In this document: piece after piece, positions 1-7,447 of the stretch
How positions within the stretch are numbered: position 1 is the stretch's first letter
Layout: each line of letters begins with the position of its first letter
Assembly (NCBI GenBank): GCA_017473085.1
Contig: JAFUNF010000023.1
Coordinates: 1 to 48,887, forward strand
From: Clostridia bacterium
GTDB taxonomy: Bacteria; Bacillota; Clostridia; Oscillospirales; CAG-272
Reading direction: 5' to 3'
DNA length: 48,887 bases
The notes under the pieces: model-generated
What the model was told of the DNA's origin: nothing
Seen by the model: the letters and a program-made list of their open reading frames with translations, nothing else
The model's database searches: none
Program-made: the position numbers and the translations under genes

Positions 1-113
1 ACCCACGTGACCCATTTAATGGGTAGCAAGTAGAGCATGCGTGACTGGCAGGTCCTTTTTTGACGCACTTGTGCGTAGCCTGTAGTATTAGGGTTATACC
101 CGAAAATGAAATA
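1..113 (+). ncRNA. possible 3' part of a structured RNA (window edge)
   Basis: No open reading frame is convincing here. Three short perfect hairpins follow each other: ACCCAT/ATGGGT (10-24), ACGCAC/GTGCGT (63-76) and GGGT/ACCC (91-101). A strong plus-strand terminator comes directly after them. Consecutive hairpins plus a terminator suggest the 3' portion of a non-coding RNA or a long 3' UTR whose beginning lies outside the window. I cannot name a family, and strand and identity are inferred only from the terminator. Confidence 0.3.
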
Positions 114-138
114 CCCCACGTTTTACGTGGGGATTTTT
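114..138 (+). terminator. intrinsic terminator
   Basis: A perfect 8-bp stem, CCCCACGT/ACGTGGGG, with a 3-nt loop is followed by five T residues on the plus strand. It ends whatever is transcribed into the window from the left. It also abuts the stop codon of the minus-strand cyclase gene and may serve both directions. Confidence 0.75.
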
Positions 139-727
139 ATTCTATCAATATAGCTCGACAGGGTGAGCCGTCGGCATCCTTTAAATTCAAGGGTGCTGAA
201 TTTAAAAGGTAAACACCCTCGGGCACCTCTGACAAGCGAATACCTTCAAGCAAGATTACCCCTGCACCTAAAAGGGTAAGGTGCACCTCCATAGGTGCAT
301 TTTTAGGTCCAACAGTTTGGGATTCGTTTCCTAAAAGCAAAATGCCTGAATTTGCAAAAACTCTTGCAGCCTCGTTTGAAACCTCTGCATCTCCCTTAAT
401 TAAAATTCTTTTTGAGGCTTCCTTGTCTTGTACCTTGGCTTTTTTCATTATTTGTATAGCATCGTCCTCGGTAATTGCACCTATATGCTCCACAACGTAA
501 GCCTTTCCAACAAGAGCATCCAAGGGGATTTTATCCACACTCTGTCCGCCTTTTATGAAATGAAGGGGTGCATCTATATGGGTGCCATTGTGGGCACACA
601 TACTAAAGGAGGATAGGTTACATATATCGCCATTTTCTATTGAAGAAAGCACCTGCTTGCTTGGGGAAGGGTCCCCGTCAAACACCTGAGATGAAAAAAC
701 CTCTTGAGAAATATCGTAGATTTTCAT
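137..727 (-). CDS. cyclase family protein (kynurenine formamidase-like metal hydrolase)
   Basis: A 196-residue protein of the cyclase/KynB family, metal-dependent hydrolases acting on amides or lactones such as N-formylkynurenine. The family signature HNGTHIDAPLHF is at residues 46-57 and supplies the metal ligands (H46, H50, D52). Length is typical of the family (about 200). The start at 727 is chosen because the protein then begins MKIYDIS as in relatives and a GGGAG site lies just upstream; an upstream in-frame ATG at 790 lacks this support. It has its own promoter (767-795). No tryptophan-catabolism genes are nearby, so the true substrate is unknown. The protein is probably cytosolic, with no signal peptide. 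Confidence 0.88.
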   Translation of the reverse strand: MKIYDISQEVFSSQVFDGDPSPSKQVLSSIENGDICNLSSFSMCAHNGTHIDAPLHFIKGGQSVDKIPLDALVGKAYVVEHIGAITEDDAIQIMKKAKVQDKEASKRILIKGDAEVSNEAARVFANSGILLLGNESQTVGPKNAPMEVHLTLLGAGVILLEGIRLSEVPEGVYLLNSAPLNLKDADGSPCRAILIE

Positions 728-766
728 TTTTATTCTCCCTTTTAATTGGAATTTACCACTGATGAT

Positions 767-795
767 ATTATACCATACAAGAAGAGGCAATTCAA
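767..795 (-). promoter_or_regulatory. SigA-type promoter for the cyclase gene
   Basis: Read on the minus strand: -35 TTGAAT (790-795), 17-bp spacer, -10 TATAAT (767-772). It lies 40 nt upstream of the chosen start codon. Confidence 0.7.
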
Positions 796-805
796 GTGAA
801 AAGGA

Positions 806-834
806 AAGCTCGACCTATGGAAAAGGTCGAGCTT
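806..834 (-). terminator. terminator of the lipoprotein gene
   Basis: An 11-bp perfect stem (AAGCTCGACCT/AGGTCGAGCTT) with a 7-nt loop lies directly downstream of the lipoprotein stop codon on the minus strand. A moderately T-rich stretch follows. Confidence 0.65.
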
Positions 835-839
835 GAGTA

Positions 840-1961
840 TTAGTATGGAGTCCAATTTGTTGGCTCGTGGGAAAGGATGTTGCCCTCAAGGGTAATTTTA
901 TAGGTATAGTCAATTTCCTCGGCATCGTCCTCGGGCCCTGGAATGTCCTTGGCGCCTATTAGGGAAATGGTATAGTATTCGCCTGTGCCCAAGTATGTAG
1001 CACGAAGGGACAAAATAGCCTCTGGGGAAACCTCAATATAGTTGGAATAGTGGTATTCGGCAAGGAAGCAAGCTGTTTTTTCGCTAATTGTGGCTAAGGC
1101 CTCAGGCTCAAAGTAGTAAATTGGATCCTCTTTTACAATTTCTTGGTCCTTAGAAATGCCTGCAATTTCAGTTGCGTTTATATCACAAAGGGTAAGGGTG
1201 TGAAGCTCCCTTTTGACACCTGTAAAGGTGCCGTCACACTCATAGCTGATATAGTCTATTTGTGTGTCGTTTAGCTTAATTTCTATGTTATAAATGCTTG
1301 AATAACCCTTGATGACAGATGCTGTGTAAATGTCATTTTCGCTATCGTAGGAAAAGTCCTCTATGCTTAGTCTAAGATTGCCTAAGGCAACAAAGGAAAA
1401 GATTGATTCCTCAAGGTAGTAGCCCTCGTATCTCTTCCAACCATCGCCCTCGGGCAAATAATAGGAAACACCATAGATTGTGTCAATTCCAAGGGCACCA
1501 TCGTCAAGGGTGCGTATTTCCTTTCTTGAAATGGTGCTTTCAAAATCCGTATTAAGGCTATTTATTAATTCAGAGGTATAGGACTGGTCCTTGGTTGATT
1601 TATGAAGCCTTGTGCCAAGAGTAAGAGTGCTGTCGCTTTTTACAATAATTAAGTCGTGAATTGTGGTAAGACTTTCGTAGCCGTTGATTGCGTTTGCTAA
1701 AGCCTTGTCTAACCTTGCAAGGACAGGGTCAAGCTCATTGGGTGCTTGTGGGTCGCTTGGTAGCTGGGGAAGAGGGTCCTGTGTTAATCCACCCTGTGTA
1801 GATGTATCAGCAATTTGGCTATTTGCTGTGTCTGTGCCTGTGGTTGTATTTGGCACTGTGCCTGTGCCACCTGTTTCCTCCTGTGAAGGTGGTAGAGTAC
1901 AAGCACTAAATGCAAAAATAGCTATTAAAAGCACAAATAATAATATTTTTAGCTTTTTCAT
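840..1961 (-). CDS. putative lipoprotein of unknown function
   Basis: A 373-residue secreted lipoprotein. It starts MKKLKILLFVLLIAIFAFSA and has a lipobox cysteine at residue 21 (FSAC), so it should be anchored to the outer face of the membrane. Residues about 25-75 form a Thr/Gly/Pro-rich flexible linker, followed by a globular region of about 300 residues with many alternating hydrophobic and polar residues, consistent with a beta-rich fold. I recognise no known domain. The start at 1961 is favoured over 2036 because it begins the signal peptide and has an AAGGAGTG ribosome site. It lies between a cyclase and a heparinase-like gene, separated from both by terminators, so it is probably transcribed alone. 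Confidence 0.8.
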   Translation of the reverse strand: MKKLKILLFVLLIAIFAFSACTLPPSQEETGGTGTVPNTTTGTDTANSQIADTSTQGGLTQDPLPQLPSDPQAPNELDPVLARLDKALANAINGYESLTTIHDLIIVKSDSTLTLGTRLHKSTKDQSYTSELINSLNTDFESTISRKEIRTLDDGALGIDTIYGVSYYLPEGDGWKRYEGYYLEESIFSFVALGNLRLSIEDFSYDSENDIYTASVIKGYSSIYNIEIKLNDTQIDYISYECDGTFTGVKRELHTLTLCDINATEIAGISKDQEIVKEDPIYYFEPEALATISEKTACFLAEYHYSNYIEVSPEAILSLRATYLGTGEYYTISLIGAKDIPGPEDDAEEIDYTYKITLEGNILSHEPTNWTPY

Positions 1962-2012
1962 AAAATCACTCCTTTCATAAATAATGACGGAAAATGTGAT
2001 TGTTTGGTTACA

Positions 2013-2040
2013 AAAATATGGTCGATTATCGACCATATTT
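2013..2040 (-). terminator. terminator of the heparinase-like gene
   Basis: The hairpin AAATATGGTCGA/TCGACCATATTT with a 3-nt loop lies directly after the stop codon of the minus-strand gene ending at 2042. T residues flank both sides. Confidence 0.7.
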
Positions 2041-2041
2041 T

Positions 2042-3715
2042 TTACTTTGTTTCAATTAAAAGGTTAAATTCAGACACTCCTGTGGGTAAAATGTAGTCAA
2101 TTAGGTATGCGTTATACTTAATTTCGCCAATGTGGGTTTCAGCTACCTTAATGGAGATTTTTGGAATTATACCCTCCTTGCATTCAAGGGTTGTATCCTC
2201 GATTATTACCTTGCCATCAAGGATTTTTGGCTCGATTACAGACACGAATCTCTCTGTAATTTCGCTTTCCTTGGTTAGTGTGAATTTGTCGCAAAGAAGG
2301 ACCTTGTCCTCGAAAAGTGTAAAGGTACGCTCTGCCTTTTTAAGATAATCCTGTCCGTAGCCGTTTGTAAAGTCCATTGAAACTATGGATTTATCCTCGT
2401 TTACGTTTAGATATACGTTATCACGACGGACACCATCTTGACCTATGCCATCAAAAAATGGAATGTTGTGGGAGTAGGCAGAGGGGTTAAAGAAGGTATA
2501 TCTTGGGTTTTCGTGGTAGCCAGGCTTGTATGGTCCTGCACCTAAGTCGCAAAGAATTTGATGATTGTTTCTTGCAAAAATGAAGGAGCCAACGTCGTTG
2601 TGGTTGTGGCTTTCTCCGTTGTTGCCACCCTTTGTAGCAAAGCCATAGTGAGAGGTACGCTTAACAAAATATGCAGAGTCCTTCATATGATAGGAGGCAC
2701 TTTCATTTATTTCGTTTGTTACGTATTCGGGCTTGAAGTAGAGAATACAACGAAGCAAGAAGTTAAAGTGGGTGTTGTCCTTTGCCACAATTGCAAGCTT
2801 AATTGGTAATTTTTCTACACTCTCTCCATAAACTGTCCTTAAAACGTGGGGTAGCCATACGGAATAGGTTTGTACTCCTGAACAGTCGCTAAAGGAAACT
2901 ATTACGTCACGTTGTAGGAACATTTTTTGCATAAAGGTTGCAATTTCGTGTACCTTTGGAATTTTAAACCAGTCGGTTTTGCCCTCGGTTAGCTCTCTTT
3001 CTAAAAGGGCATAGGTTACGAAGAAGCCAAAGCCAAAGGACCAATAGCCTGTACCCTCAACGCATACTCCGTCGTCCTTGTAGGAGTCCAGATAAACCTG
3101 CATAACAGAGTCCAGTCTGTCCTTTTGCTGATAAAAGATTTCAGGGCACTCATACATTAAAACGCCACCTACACCACCTGCGCAAACTGCTGCCCAGTTG
3201 TTAGGGTGCTTTTCCCAGAAATAGGTTCTGTTAAGGAATGGGTCAATTGTTCTTCTTTTTAACTCGGCACTTATTCTGTCCTTAAGTAGCTTAGGGAAGC
3301 GATCCTCAAAGAGATTTTTTATCTCGGCAAGGGCAAGAGCAGCACTTGATGCAAAAATATCAATAAGTCCTGTGTCGTAGTCCTGTGGAGTTCTGTTATA
3401 ATAGCTATTATAGTGACCTAAGGGTGCCCAGGTGTATTCGTTAAGATATGCCCAAACGATTTTCAAAAGATTGTCGTAATATTCCTCGTTGTCGGGGTAT
3501 ATCAACGCAAGGGCAGCTGAGGTTTGTAGCTGGTCAAATTGCAATCTCCAAAGACCACTGTCGTTTACCTCAAAAATTTCCTTTGCAGAATGGGGGCGAG
3601 GCTCGGTCTTAAATGCCTCCTTGTATAGCTCTAATATTTCTTCTCTGTGTTGGTCGTAGTCCTTACTTGTCCTTACGTTTTCCCAAAAATTTTTATCCTT
3701 TGCAAAATTTAGCAT
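2042..3715 (-). CDS. heparinase II/III-like protein (polysaccharide lyase-type)
   Basis: A 557-residue protein with the two-part layout of heparinase II/III and related lyases. An alpha-barrel half includes HPNNWAAVCAGGVGG (170-184) and EGTGYWSFGFG (220-230), the latter likely carrying the catalytic Tyr. A beta-sandwich half carries GESHNHNDVGSF (367-378) and PSAYSHNIPF. In this family such residues abstract a proton from uronic-acid-containing glycans. There is no signal peptide, so it likely acts on imported oligosaccharides, and the exact substrate cannot be told. The start at 3715 is preferred to 3763 because GAGGT lies just upstream and the family alignment begins near there. It has its own promoter and terminator. 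Confidence 0.85.
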   Translation of the reverse strand: MLNFAKDKNFWENVRTSKDYDQHREEILELYKEAFKTEPRPHSAKEIFEVNDSGLWRLQFDQLQTSAALALIYPDNEEYYDNLLKIVWAYLNEYTWAPLGHYNSYYNRTPQDYDTGLIDIFASSAALALAEIKNLFEDRFPKLLKDRISAELKRRTIDPFLNRTYFWEKHPNNWAAVCAGGVGGVLMYECPEIFYQQKDRLDSVMQVYLDSYKDDGVCVEGTGYWSFGFGFFVTYALLERELTEGKTDWFKIPKVHEIATFMQKMFLQRDVIVSFSDCSGVQTYSVWLPHVLRTVYGESVEKLPIKLAIVAKDNTHFNFLLRCILYFKPEYVTNEINESASYHMKDSAYFVKRTSHYGFATKGGNNGESHNHNDVGSFIFARNNHQILCDLGAGPYKPGYHENPRYTFFNPSAYSHNIPFFDGIGQDGVRRDNVYLNVNEDKSIVSMDFTNGYGQDYLKKAERTFTLFEDKVLLCDKFTLTKESEITERFVSVIEPKILDGKVIIEDTTLECKEGIIPKISIKVAETHIGEIKYNAYLIDYILPTGVSEFNLLIETK

Positions 3716-3747
3716 AATTAACCTCACGTGGAATATTTTATAGTTTA

Positions 3748-3776
3748 ATTTTAGCATAGTCACCTAAGGATTGCAA
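3748..3776 (-). promoter_or_regulatory. SigA-type promoter for the heparinase-like gene
   Basis: Minus strand: -35 TTGCAA (3771-3776), 17-bp spacer, -10 TAAAAT (3748-3753), 32 nt before the start codon at 3715. Confidence 0.65.
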
Positions 3777-3788
3777 CAAATATAATAA

Positions 3789-3817
3789 AAAAGAGGCTTA
3801 ATTTTTAAGCCTCTTTT
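3789..3817 (-). terminator. terminator downstream of rtcB
   Basis: AAAAGAGGCTTA pairs with TAAGCCTCTTTT and a T-run follows on the minus strand. It terminates transcription from rtcB after the intervening hairpin array. The sequence could also work in the plus direction. Confidence 0.7.
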
Positions 3818-3818
3818 C

Positions 3819-3925
3819 ATCCTACAAAGTAGGATTTCATCGCTTCGCGATTTCATCCACCATCGGTGGATTTCATCCGTCATAACTGTGACGGATTTAA
3901 TTGCGTGCACGGCAGGCGTGCACGC
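3819..3925. repeat. tandem mini-hairpin array, GATTTCATC linkers
   Basis: Four tiny perfect palindromes stand head to tail: ATCCTAC/GTAGGAT, ATCGC/GCGAT, ATCCACC/GGTGGAT and ATCCGTCA/TGACGGAT. Each begins with ATC, ends with GAT, and is joined to the next by TTC, giving the recurring junction GATTTCATC. A fifth hairpin, GCGTGCAC/GTGCACGC (3903-3925), abuts the rtcB stop codon. The array therefore lies in the rtcB 3' untranslated region, upstream of its terminator. Stem sequences differ but pairing is perfect in every unit. Related arrays occur near 22070, 42722 and 46160. Confidence 0.8.
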
Positions 3926-5137
3926 TTACTTTCCAGATGCCTTGAAGTTATATATAGGCTTTATTACCTTTACAATTTCAACAGTAGGTGTGATTTGAGA
4001 AACGATTGCATCCATATCCTTGTATGCCATAGGTGACTCGTCAAGAGTGCCTGGGCAGATGCAGGTTGTATAGATGCCCTCCATTTGCTTTTTGTATTCC
4101 TCAAGGGTTAATGTTTCCTTTGCAGTGCTTCTTTTTAAGAGTCTGCCTGCACCATGAGGAGCAGAGTAGTTCCAATTTTCGTTACCCTTACCCAAGCAGA
4201 TAAGCGCACCATCACGCATATTAATAGGAATTAAAAGCTTTTCATTGTTCTTTGCAGAAACGGAGCCCTTTCTCAAAATCATCGACTCAGTGTCGATATA
4301 ATTGTGTATTGTAGTAAAGCGTTCAAGCTGAGGTAAGCCTAAAACGTTGATAATGGTGTCGGCAATTGCTTGTCTGTTTAGGGTTGCAAACTGCTGAACT
4401 ATTTTCATATCGTGAATATACATATTAAACAGCTCGCCCTCAAGACAGCATAGCTCCTTGGAGATTGGCTTATTTGCGTAGTCCTTTTTCATTTTGTCAA
4501 GGGTCTGTGCAATTTCATTTTTGGATTTGCCCTGTGACATAAGCTCCTTGGTTACCTTTTCGCTCAGGGAAGCAGGGAAGGTGCGTTGCATTTCAAAGGC
4601 TTGGTTGATATAATATTCTGCAACCTCCTTGCCTAAACGTCTGCTACCTGAGTGTATAACTAAGTACTTGTTTCCTTCGTCGTCCTTGTCAACCTCGATA
4701 AAGTGGTTACCACCACCCAAGGTGCCTAAGCCGAATAGTGCCTTTTCGCCCTCGATTTTATCGTAGCAATAAAGCTTTGTTATGTCGATTTTGTCAGTAT
4801 ATTTGTGGTAGGTTTTTCTGTTCGAGTTGCCTGAGGGGATATTTCTTCTTATACAGTCGTCAAGCTTTTTAAAATCAATATCTACCTTACCAAGACAAAC
4901 TGTTTCCATACCACAGCCGATATCAACGCCTACCATTGAGGGTGATACCTTATCCTTTATTGTCATGGTTGTACCGATTGTACAGCCCTTGCCTGAGTGT
5001 ACGTCAGGCATTATTCTTATTTTTGTTTCCTTAAAGGCTTCATCGTTACACACGTTGAGTATTTGCTTGTAAGCATCCTCGGCTAAAAGCTCGGTGTAAC
5101 ACATAGCCTTGTTATATTTGCCGTATACTTCTATCAT
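3926..5137 (-). CDS. rtcB: RtcB family RNA 3'-phosphate ligase
   Basis: A 403-residue RtcB-type RNA ligase, which joins RNA 2',3'-cyclic phosphate or 3'-phosphate ends to 5'-hydroxyl ends using GTP and manganese. Visible signatures are PDVHSGKGCTIG (residues 44-55), VGVDIGCGM (69-77, metal-binding D72 and C75), GGGNHFIE and HSGSRRLG in the middle, and APHGAGR near 328, whose His is the guanylylated residue in characterised RtcB proteins. The start at 5137 has a GAGGAGAG site directly upstream. It is the last gene of a minus-strand block with a slipin, a P-loop/CYTH protein and two WYL regulators, a context that suggests RNA repair. No archease or RtcA is present. Confidence 0.95.
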   Translation of the reverse strand: MIEVYGKYNKAMCYTELLAEDAYKQILNVCNDEAFKETKIRIMPDVHSGKGCTIGTTMTIKDKVSPSMVGVDIGCGMETVCLGKVDIDFKKLDDCIRRNIPSGNSNRKTYHKYTDKIDITKLYCYDKIEGEKALFGLGTLGGGNHFIEVDKDDEGNKYLVIHSGSRRLGKEVAEYYINQAFEMQRTFPASLSEKVTKELMSQGKSKNEIAQTLDKMKKDYANKPISKELCCLEGELFNMYIHDMKIVQQFATLNRQAIADTIINVLGLPQLERFTTIHNYIDTESMILRKGSVSAKNNEKLLIPINMRDGALICLGKGNENWNYSAPHGAGRLLKRSTAKETLTLEEYKKQMEGIYTTCICPGTLDESPMAYKDMDAIVSQITPTVEIVKVIKPIYNFKASGK

Positions 5138-5187
5138 AATTTTCTCTCCTCTCGTTGTATGTTGTAGAGGGAGAGTTAGGTTAGAGA

Positions 5188-5244
5188 AATGGCGAGTGCG
5201 TACACGTCGCCGTACTGGTGTACGGCAGAGTAGTAGTCGCCATT
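5188..5244. repeat. palindromic hairpin element with conserved head
   Basis: It lies in the 240-bp gap between the slipin and rtcB genes. An outer stem AATGGCGA/TCGCCATT encloses an inner hairpin CCGTAC/GTACGG with loop TGGT. The inner part is nearly the same, in opposite orientation, as a hairpin at 22604-22652 whose outer stem is different but also perfectly paired. The rest of the gap (5245-5377) shows only an ordinary AT-rich spacer with a small GGAATTTTC/GAAAATTCC inverted repeat. Confidence 0.6.
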
Positions 5245-5377
5245 AAAAAGGCGAATACAATTAAAGGAATTTTCAAAAGGAAAATTCCTACCTTGTAAAA
5301 AAGAAAGCTTTGGCGTTTGCCTTACTATCTTGGTGTTTTCCACCTCGCCTTTTGTTCTATAACACTAAATCCGCCCT

Positions 5378-6481
5378 CTAATTAGTCTTGGGATTCTTAA
5401 GAATAGAAACAAGGTCGGTAATTGCGCTTGACCCGCCACTTAGGTTGAGGGTATCAACCTTCTCACAAATACGCTCAAGGTATTCGAGCTCCTTAAGCTT
5501 GTAGAGGGTTGCATTCTCGTCCATAAGCTTTGCGGTGTTAAGAAGTGAACGGGTTGAAGCAACCTCTTCACGTCTTGCAATTACGCTTGCTTGCGCCTTC
5601 TTCTCAGCCATAAGAACGGTATTCATAATAGCTCTGATTTCGCCAGGGAGAACGATGTCCTTTACGCCAGCATCGGAGAAGCTAACGGATAGGGACTCTT
5701 CCTTCTCAACAAGCTTATCAAAAACGTACTTGGAGATAGCGTCCTTATTTTCGAGGATCTCGTCAAGCTTGTACTTGCTCACGTAGTCGCGCATAGCGAG
5801 CTGAGCACAAAGTCTGATTTGCTCCTCGTAGGAATCAACCTCGCTAACTGCCTTTACAGCATCGGTAACACGATAGTTGCAAACGAAGTTAATACGAACG
5901 TTTACCTTGTCCTGAGTAAGAATCTCTTGGCAGGCTATATCCATTCTTTGAAGCCTTGTATCGACTACGCGAGTAGTAACTGATACGCTGTTCTTCCAGA
6001 AGTAATATACGCCAGGCTCAAGAACCTTAACAAGCTGGTTGTCAAGGTATAGAAGTGCCTTTTGATAAGCATCAACTGACACCTTTTGGTAATAGATCGC
6101 AGGGATCCTTGCCATAATTTGTGGAGCAACGTCCTCAATCATGACCTTTGATGTGTCGAAGAGCACAAGCTCCTCGGTGGCATCGGTTTTGAAGTAAACG
6201 TATCTTCCCTCCTTGTAGAAGTTGGTGCCGATACCGTTTACGAAACGCATACCATAGTGTCCCGCAGGAACCTCATATACGTTTACAGCGTTTCTTACCT
6301 CTTCATTAGCAAGAAGAGTGTCAAGAGAACACTTGGATGAGTTAAGATAGGTGTCAATTGGAAGAATTTCAACCTCTCTTTGTCTCCAGAACTTATATGA
6401 GCCAGCAGTAAGAAGCTTTTCAAGCTTACCATCCTTGAAAAGTATGCCTCTTTGATTTTCGTTAATAACAAATCTTTTCAT
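5378..6481 (-). CDS. slipin / SPFH (band 7) domain protein
   Basis: A 367-residue protein of the stomatin-prohibitin-flotillin-HflK/C group. Residues about 1-110 form a beta-rich N-terminal region (KRFVINENQRGILFKDGKLEKLL). They are followed by the SPFH core (RVVDTRLQRMDIACQEILTQDK through VSFSDAGVKDIVLPGEIRAIMNTVLMAEKKAQASVIARREEVASTRS) and a helical C-terminal part that would oligomerise. There is no strong N-terminal membrane helix, which differs from membrane-bound stomatins. A TAAAAGGAGATAAAGAAA leader gives a good ribosome site for 6481. The gene is 240 bp upstream of rtcB on the same strand. From memory, slipin genes recur beside RtcB and Ro60/Y-RNA loci in bacteria; the role here is inferred. 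Confidence 0.88.
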   Translation of the reverse strand: MKRFVINENQRGILFKDGKLEKLLTAGSYKFWRQREVEILPIDTYLNSSKCSLDTLLANEEVRNAVNVYEVPAGHYGMRFVNGIGTNFYKEGRYVYFKTDATEELVLFDTSKVMIEDVAPQIMARIPAIYYQKVSVDAYQKALLYLDNQLVKVLEPGVYYFWKNSVSVTTRVVDTRLQRMDIACQEILTQDKVNVRINFVCNYRVTDAVKAVSEVDSYEEQIRLCAQLAMRDYVSKYKLDEILENKDAISKYVFDKLVEKEESLSVSFSDAGVKDIVLPGEIRAIMNTVLMAEKKAQASVIARREEVASTRSLLNTAKLMDENATLYKLKELEYLERICEKVDTLNLSGGSSAITDLVSILKNPKTN

Positions 6482-6527
6482 TTTCTTTATCTCCTTTTAT
6501 GTATTATTTTCTATTGATATATTAAAC

Positions 6528-6826
6528 GGCATTTAGCCGATGCTTAGCGAAAGCAAGTGTCCCTTATACCAAAAACGGTACGTTGCTTAAGCTTGCAAGG
6601 AGCTAAGGCGGAGCATAATGCCTGGCCGAAGCCCGTTACAAGTGGTATCCACAACATAGCAGGGTCCTTGATATATCTCGGTTAGGGTGGCTGGCAGAGG
6701 GACGGGCTACAACGGGTAGCCACGCCACTCATGACACAAGCCCTACTTATTTACTATCGGCAAAGCCTTTTATAAATAGGTAGGATTTGTAGCTTGCCTC
6801 CATAAAGGAGCACAGGGACAAGTGCC
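6528..6826 (+). ncRNA. candidate structured RNA, about 300 nt, with pseudoknot
   Basis: There is no coding potential, but the base pairing is dense. The ends pair: GGCA (6528-6531) with TGCC (6823-6826) and TGTCCCT (6558-6564) with AGGGACA (6814-6820). A 12-bp helix joins 6742-6753 to 6773-6784. AGCCCGT (6630-6636) can pair with ACGGGCT (6702-6708), crossing GTGGCT (6687-6692) with AGCCAC (6718-6723). Small hairpins include GTGG/CCAC (6642-6652) and GCGAAAGC with a GAAA loop. The plus strand is favoured because a T.G pair in the 12-bp helix and a G.T pair near 6542/6558 become mismatches on the minus strand. A CUUCGG loop near 6624 argues the other way. I cannot assign a family. Confidence 0.5.
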
Positions 6827-6901
6827 AAAATCAATCATGTTTTTATAAAACTTAAATGGTTTCTTTTTTTCTAAAAGAATTTAGTTCCTTTTTTAATCTA
6901 G

Positions 6902-7024
6902 AGATGGAGCCACCAAATGTTTACAAAAACATTCCCACGGAATCGAACCGTAGATTTTTGCAAGCTGATATACACTCAATTCAGTTTTCACCACGACGCC
7001 CTGCGTGAGAAAATTGGTGCATCT
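6902..7024 (-). ncRNA. candidate small RNA with tRNA-like T-arm (Y-RNA-like?)
   Basis: On the minus strand a perfect T-arm is present: UACGG, loop UUCGAUU, CCGUG (6936-6952). The ends of the region pair: AGATG plus CACCAA with TTGGTG plus CATCT (7024-7014 with 6916-6902), interrupted by a 4-nt bulge on the 3' strand. Two more hairpins, AATGTTT/AAACATT (6916-6933) and TTTTC-CACG/CGTG-GAAAA (6985-7013), complete a branched fold. It is not a normal tRNA: no matching 7-bp acceptor stem or anticodon arm fits the T-arm. Paired ends plus a T-arm near rtcB and slipin resemble the layout of bacterial Y RNAs, but no Ro60 gene is seen. A tRNA remnant is the alternative. Confidence 0.35.
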
Positions 7025-7188
7025 TTGTGACATCCGGTCTGTTTTTGACTCGCTGATAAATCACCAAAACTGTCTTGCTGATATAAGTATATGGCACAAA
7101 AAGGTAAAAATCACGGAAAAAAACTTGCGAAGACTGGGTTTTTGCACTTTTTTGGAAATTTTTATAAACAGAAAAAAGAGCAGACACC

Positions 7189-7440
7189 GTAGCGTGATAC
7201 TCTTAACGGAGTATTCACGCTACAACTATGATTGCCCTTACGGGCAAGTTATGAGTTATGAAATGCTACACATTGTTATGATTGGCTTCGCCAAGTTTTA
7301 GATTAGATGGGAAATCATATCATAACGCTTGGACTATCCAAGCTTATAACGGCGAGAGGGACGAGCCTCATAACTCCAAAATAAAAGCTAACAGAAAAGA
7401 GAGGACATTTCGGTATAGACCGATTTGTTCTCTCTTTTTT
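7189..7440 (-). repeat. composite hairpin repeat element, copy 1
   Basis: Read on the minus strand it has three parts. First is a long hairpin starting GAGAGAACAAATCGG and ending CCGAAATGTCCTCTC (about 7399-7435). Next is a string of small palindromes joined by GTTATGA-like linkers, for example TTGGC/GCCAA and TTGCCC/GGGCAA. Last is a terminal hairpin GTAGCGTGA...TCACGCTAC (7189-7223) containing the motif ACTCCGTTAAG. The same order of parts is found at 32451-32712 and 48376-48763, and in short form at 45408-45556. It lies after the stop codon of the P-loop/CYTH gene, where the T-rich flank of the first hairpin may also terminate transcription. Confidence 0.75.
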
Positions 7441-7447
7441 GCTTGTT

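Noticed and set aside
3819-3925. CRISPR array
   Set aside because: Repeated junctions are only 9 nt, spacers are 5-20 nt self-complementary palindromes, and there are no cas genes.
6936-6952. A complete tRNA gene suggested by the TTCGATT T-arm
   Set aside because: No 7-bp acceptor stem, D-arm or anticodon arm can be fitted at the right distances, so only a tRNA-like element is claimed.
6528-7024. tmRNA, RNase P RNA, 6S RNA or group I/II intron in the slipin upstream region
   Set aside because: Tag-peptide reading frame, RNase P conserved blocks, 6S bubble and intron core motifs were looked for and not found on either strand.
7005-7301. Open frame of 98 codons on the plus strand, and a 68-codon frame on the minus strand at 6981-7187
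   Set aside because: They cross the T-arm region and the composite repeat element, have no ribosome site or recognisable domain, and contain translated repeat sequence.
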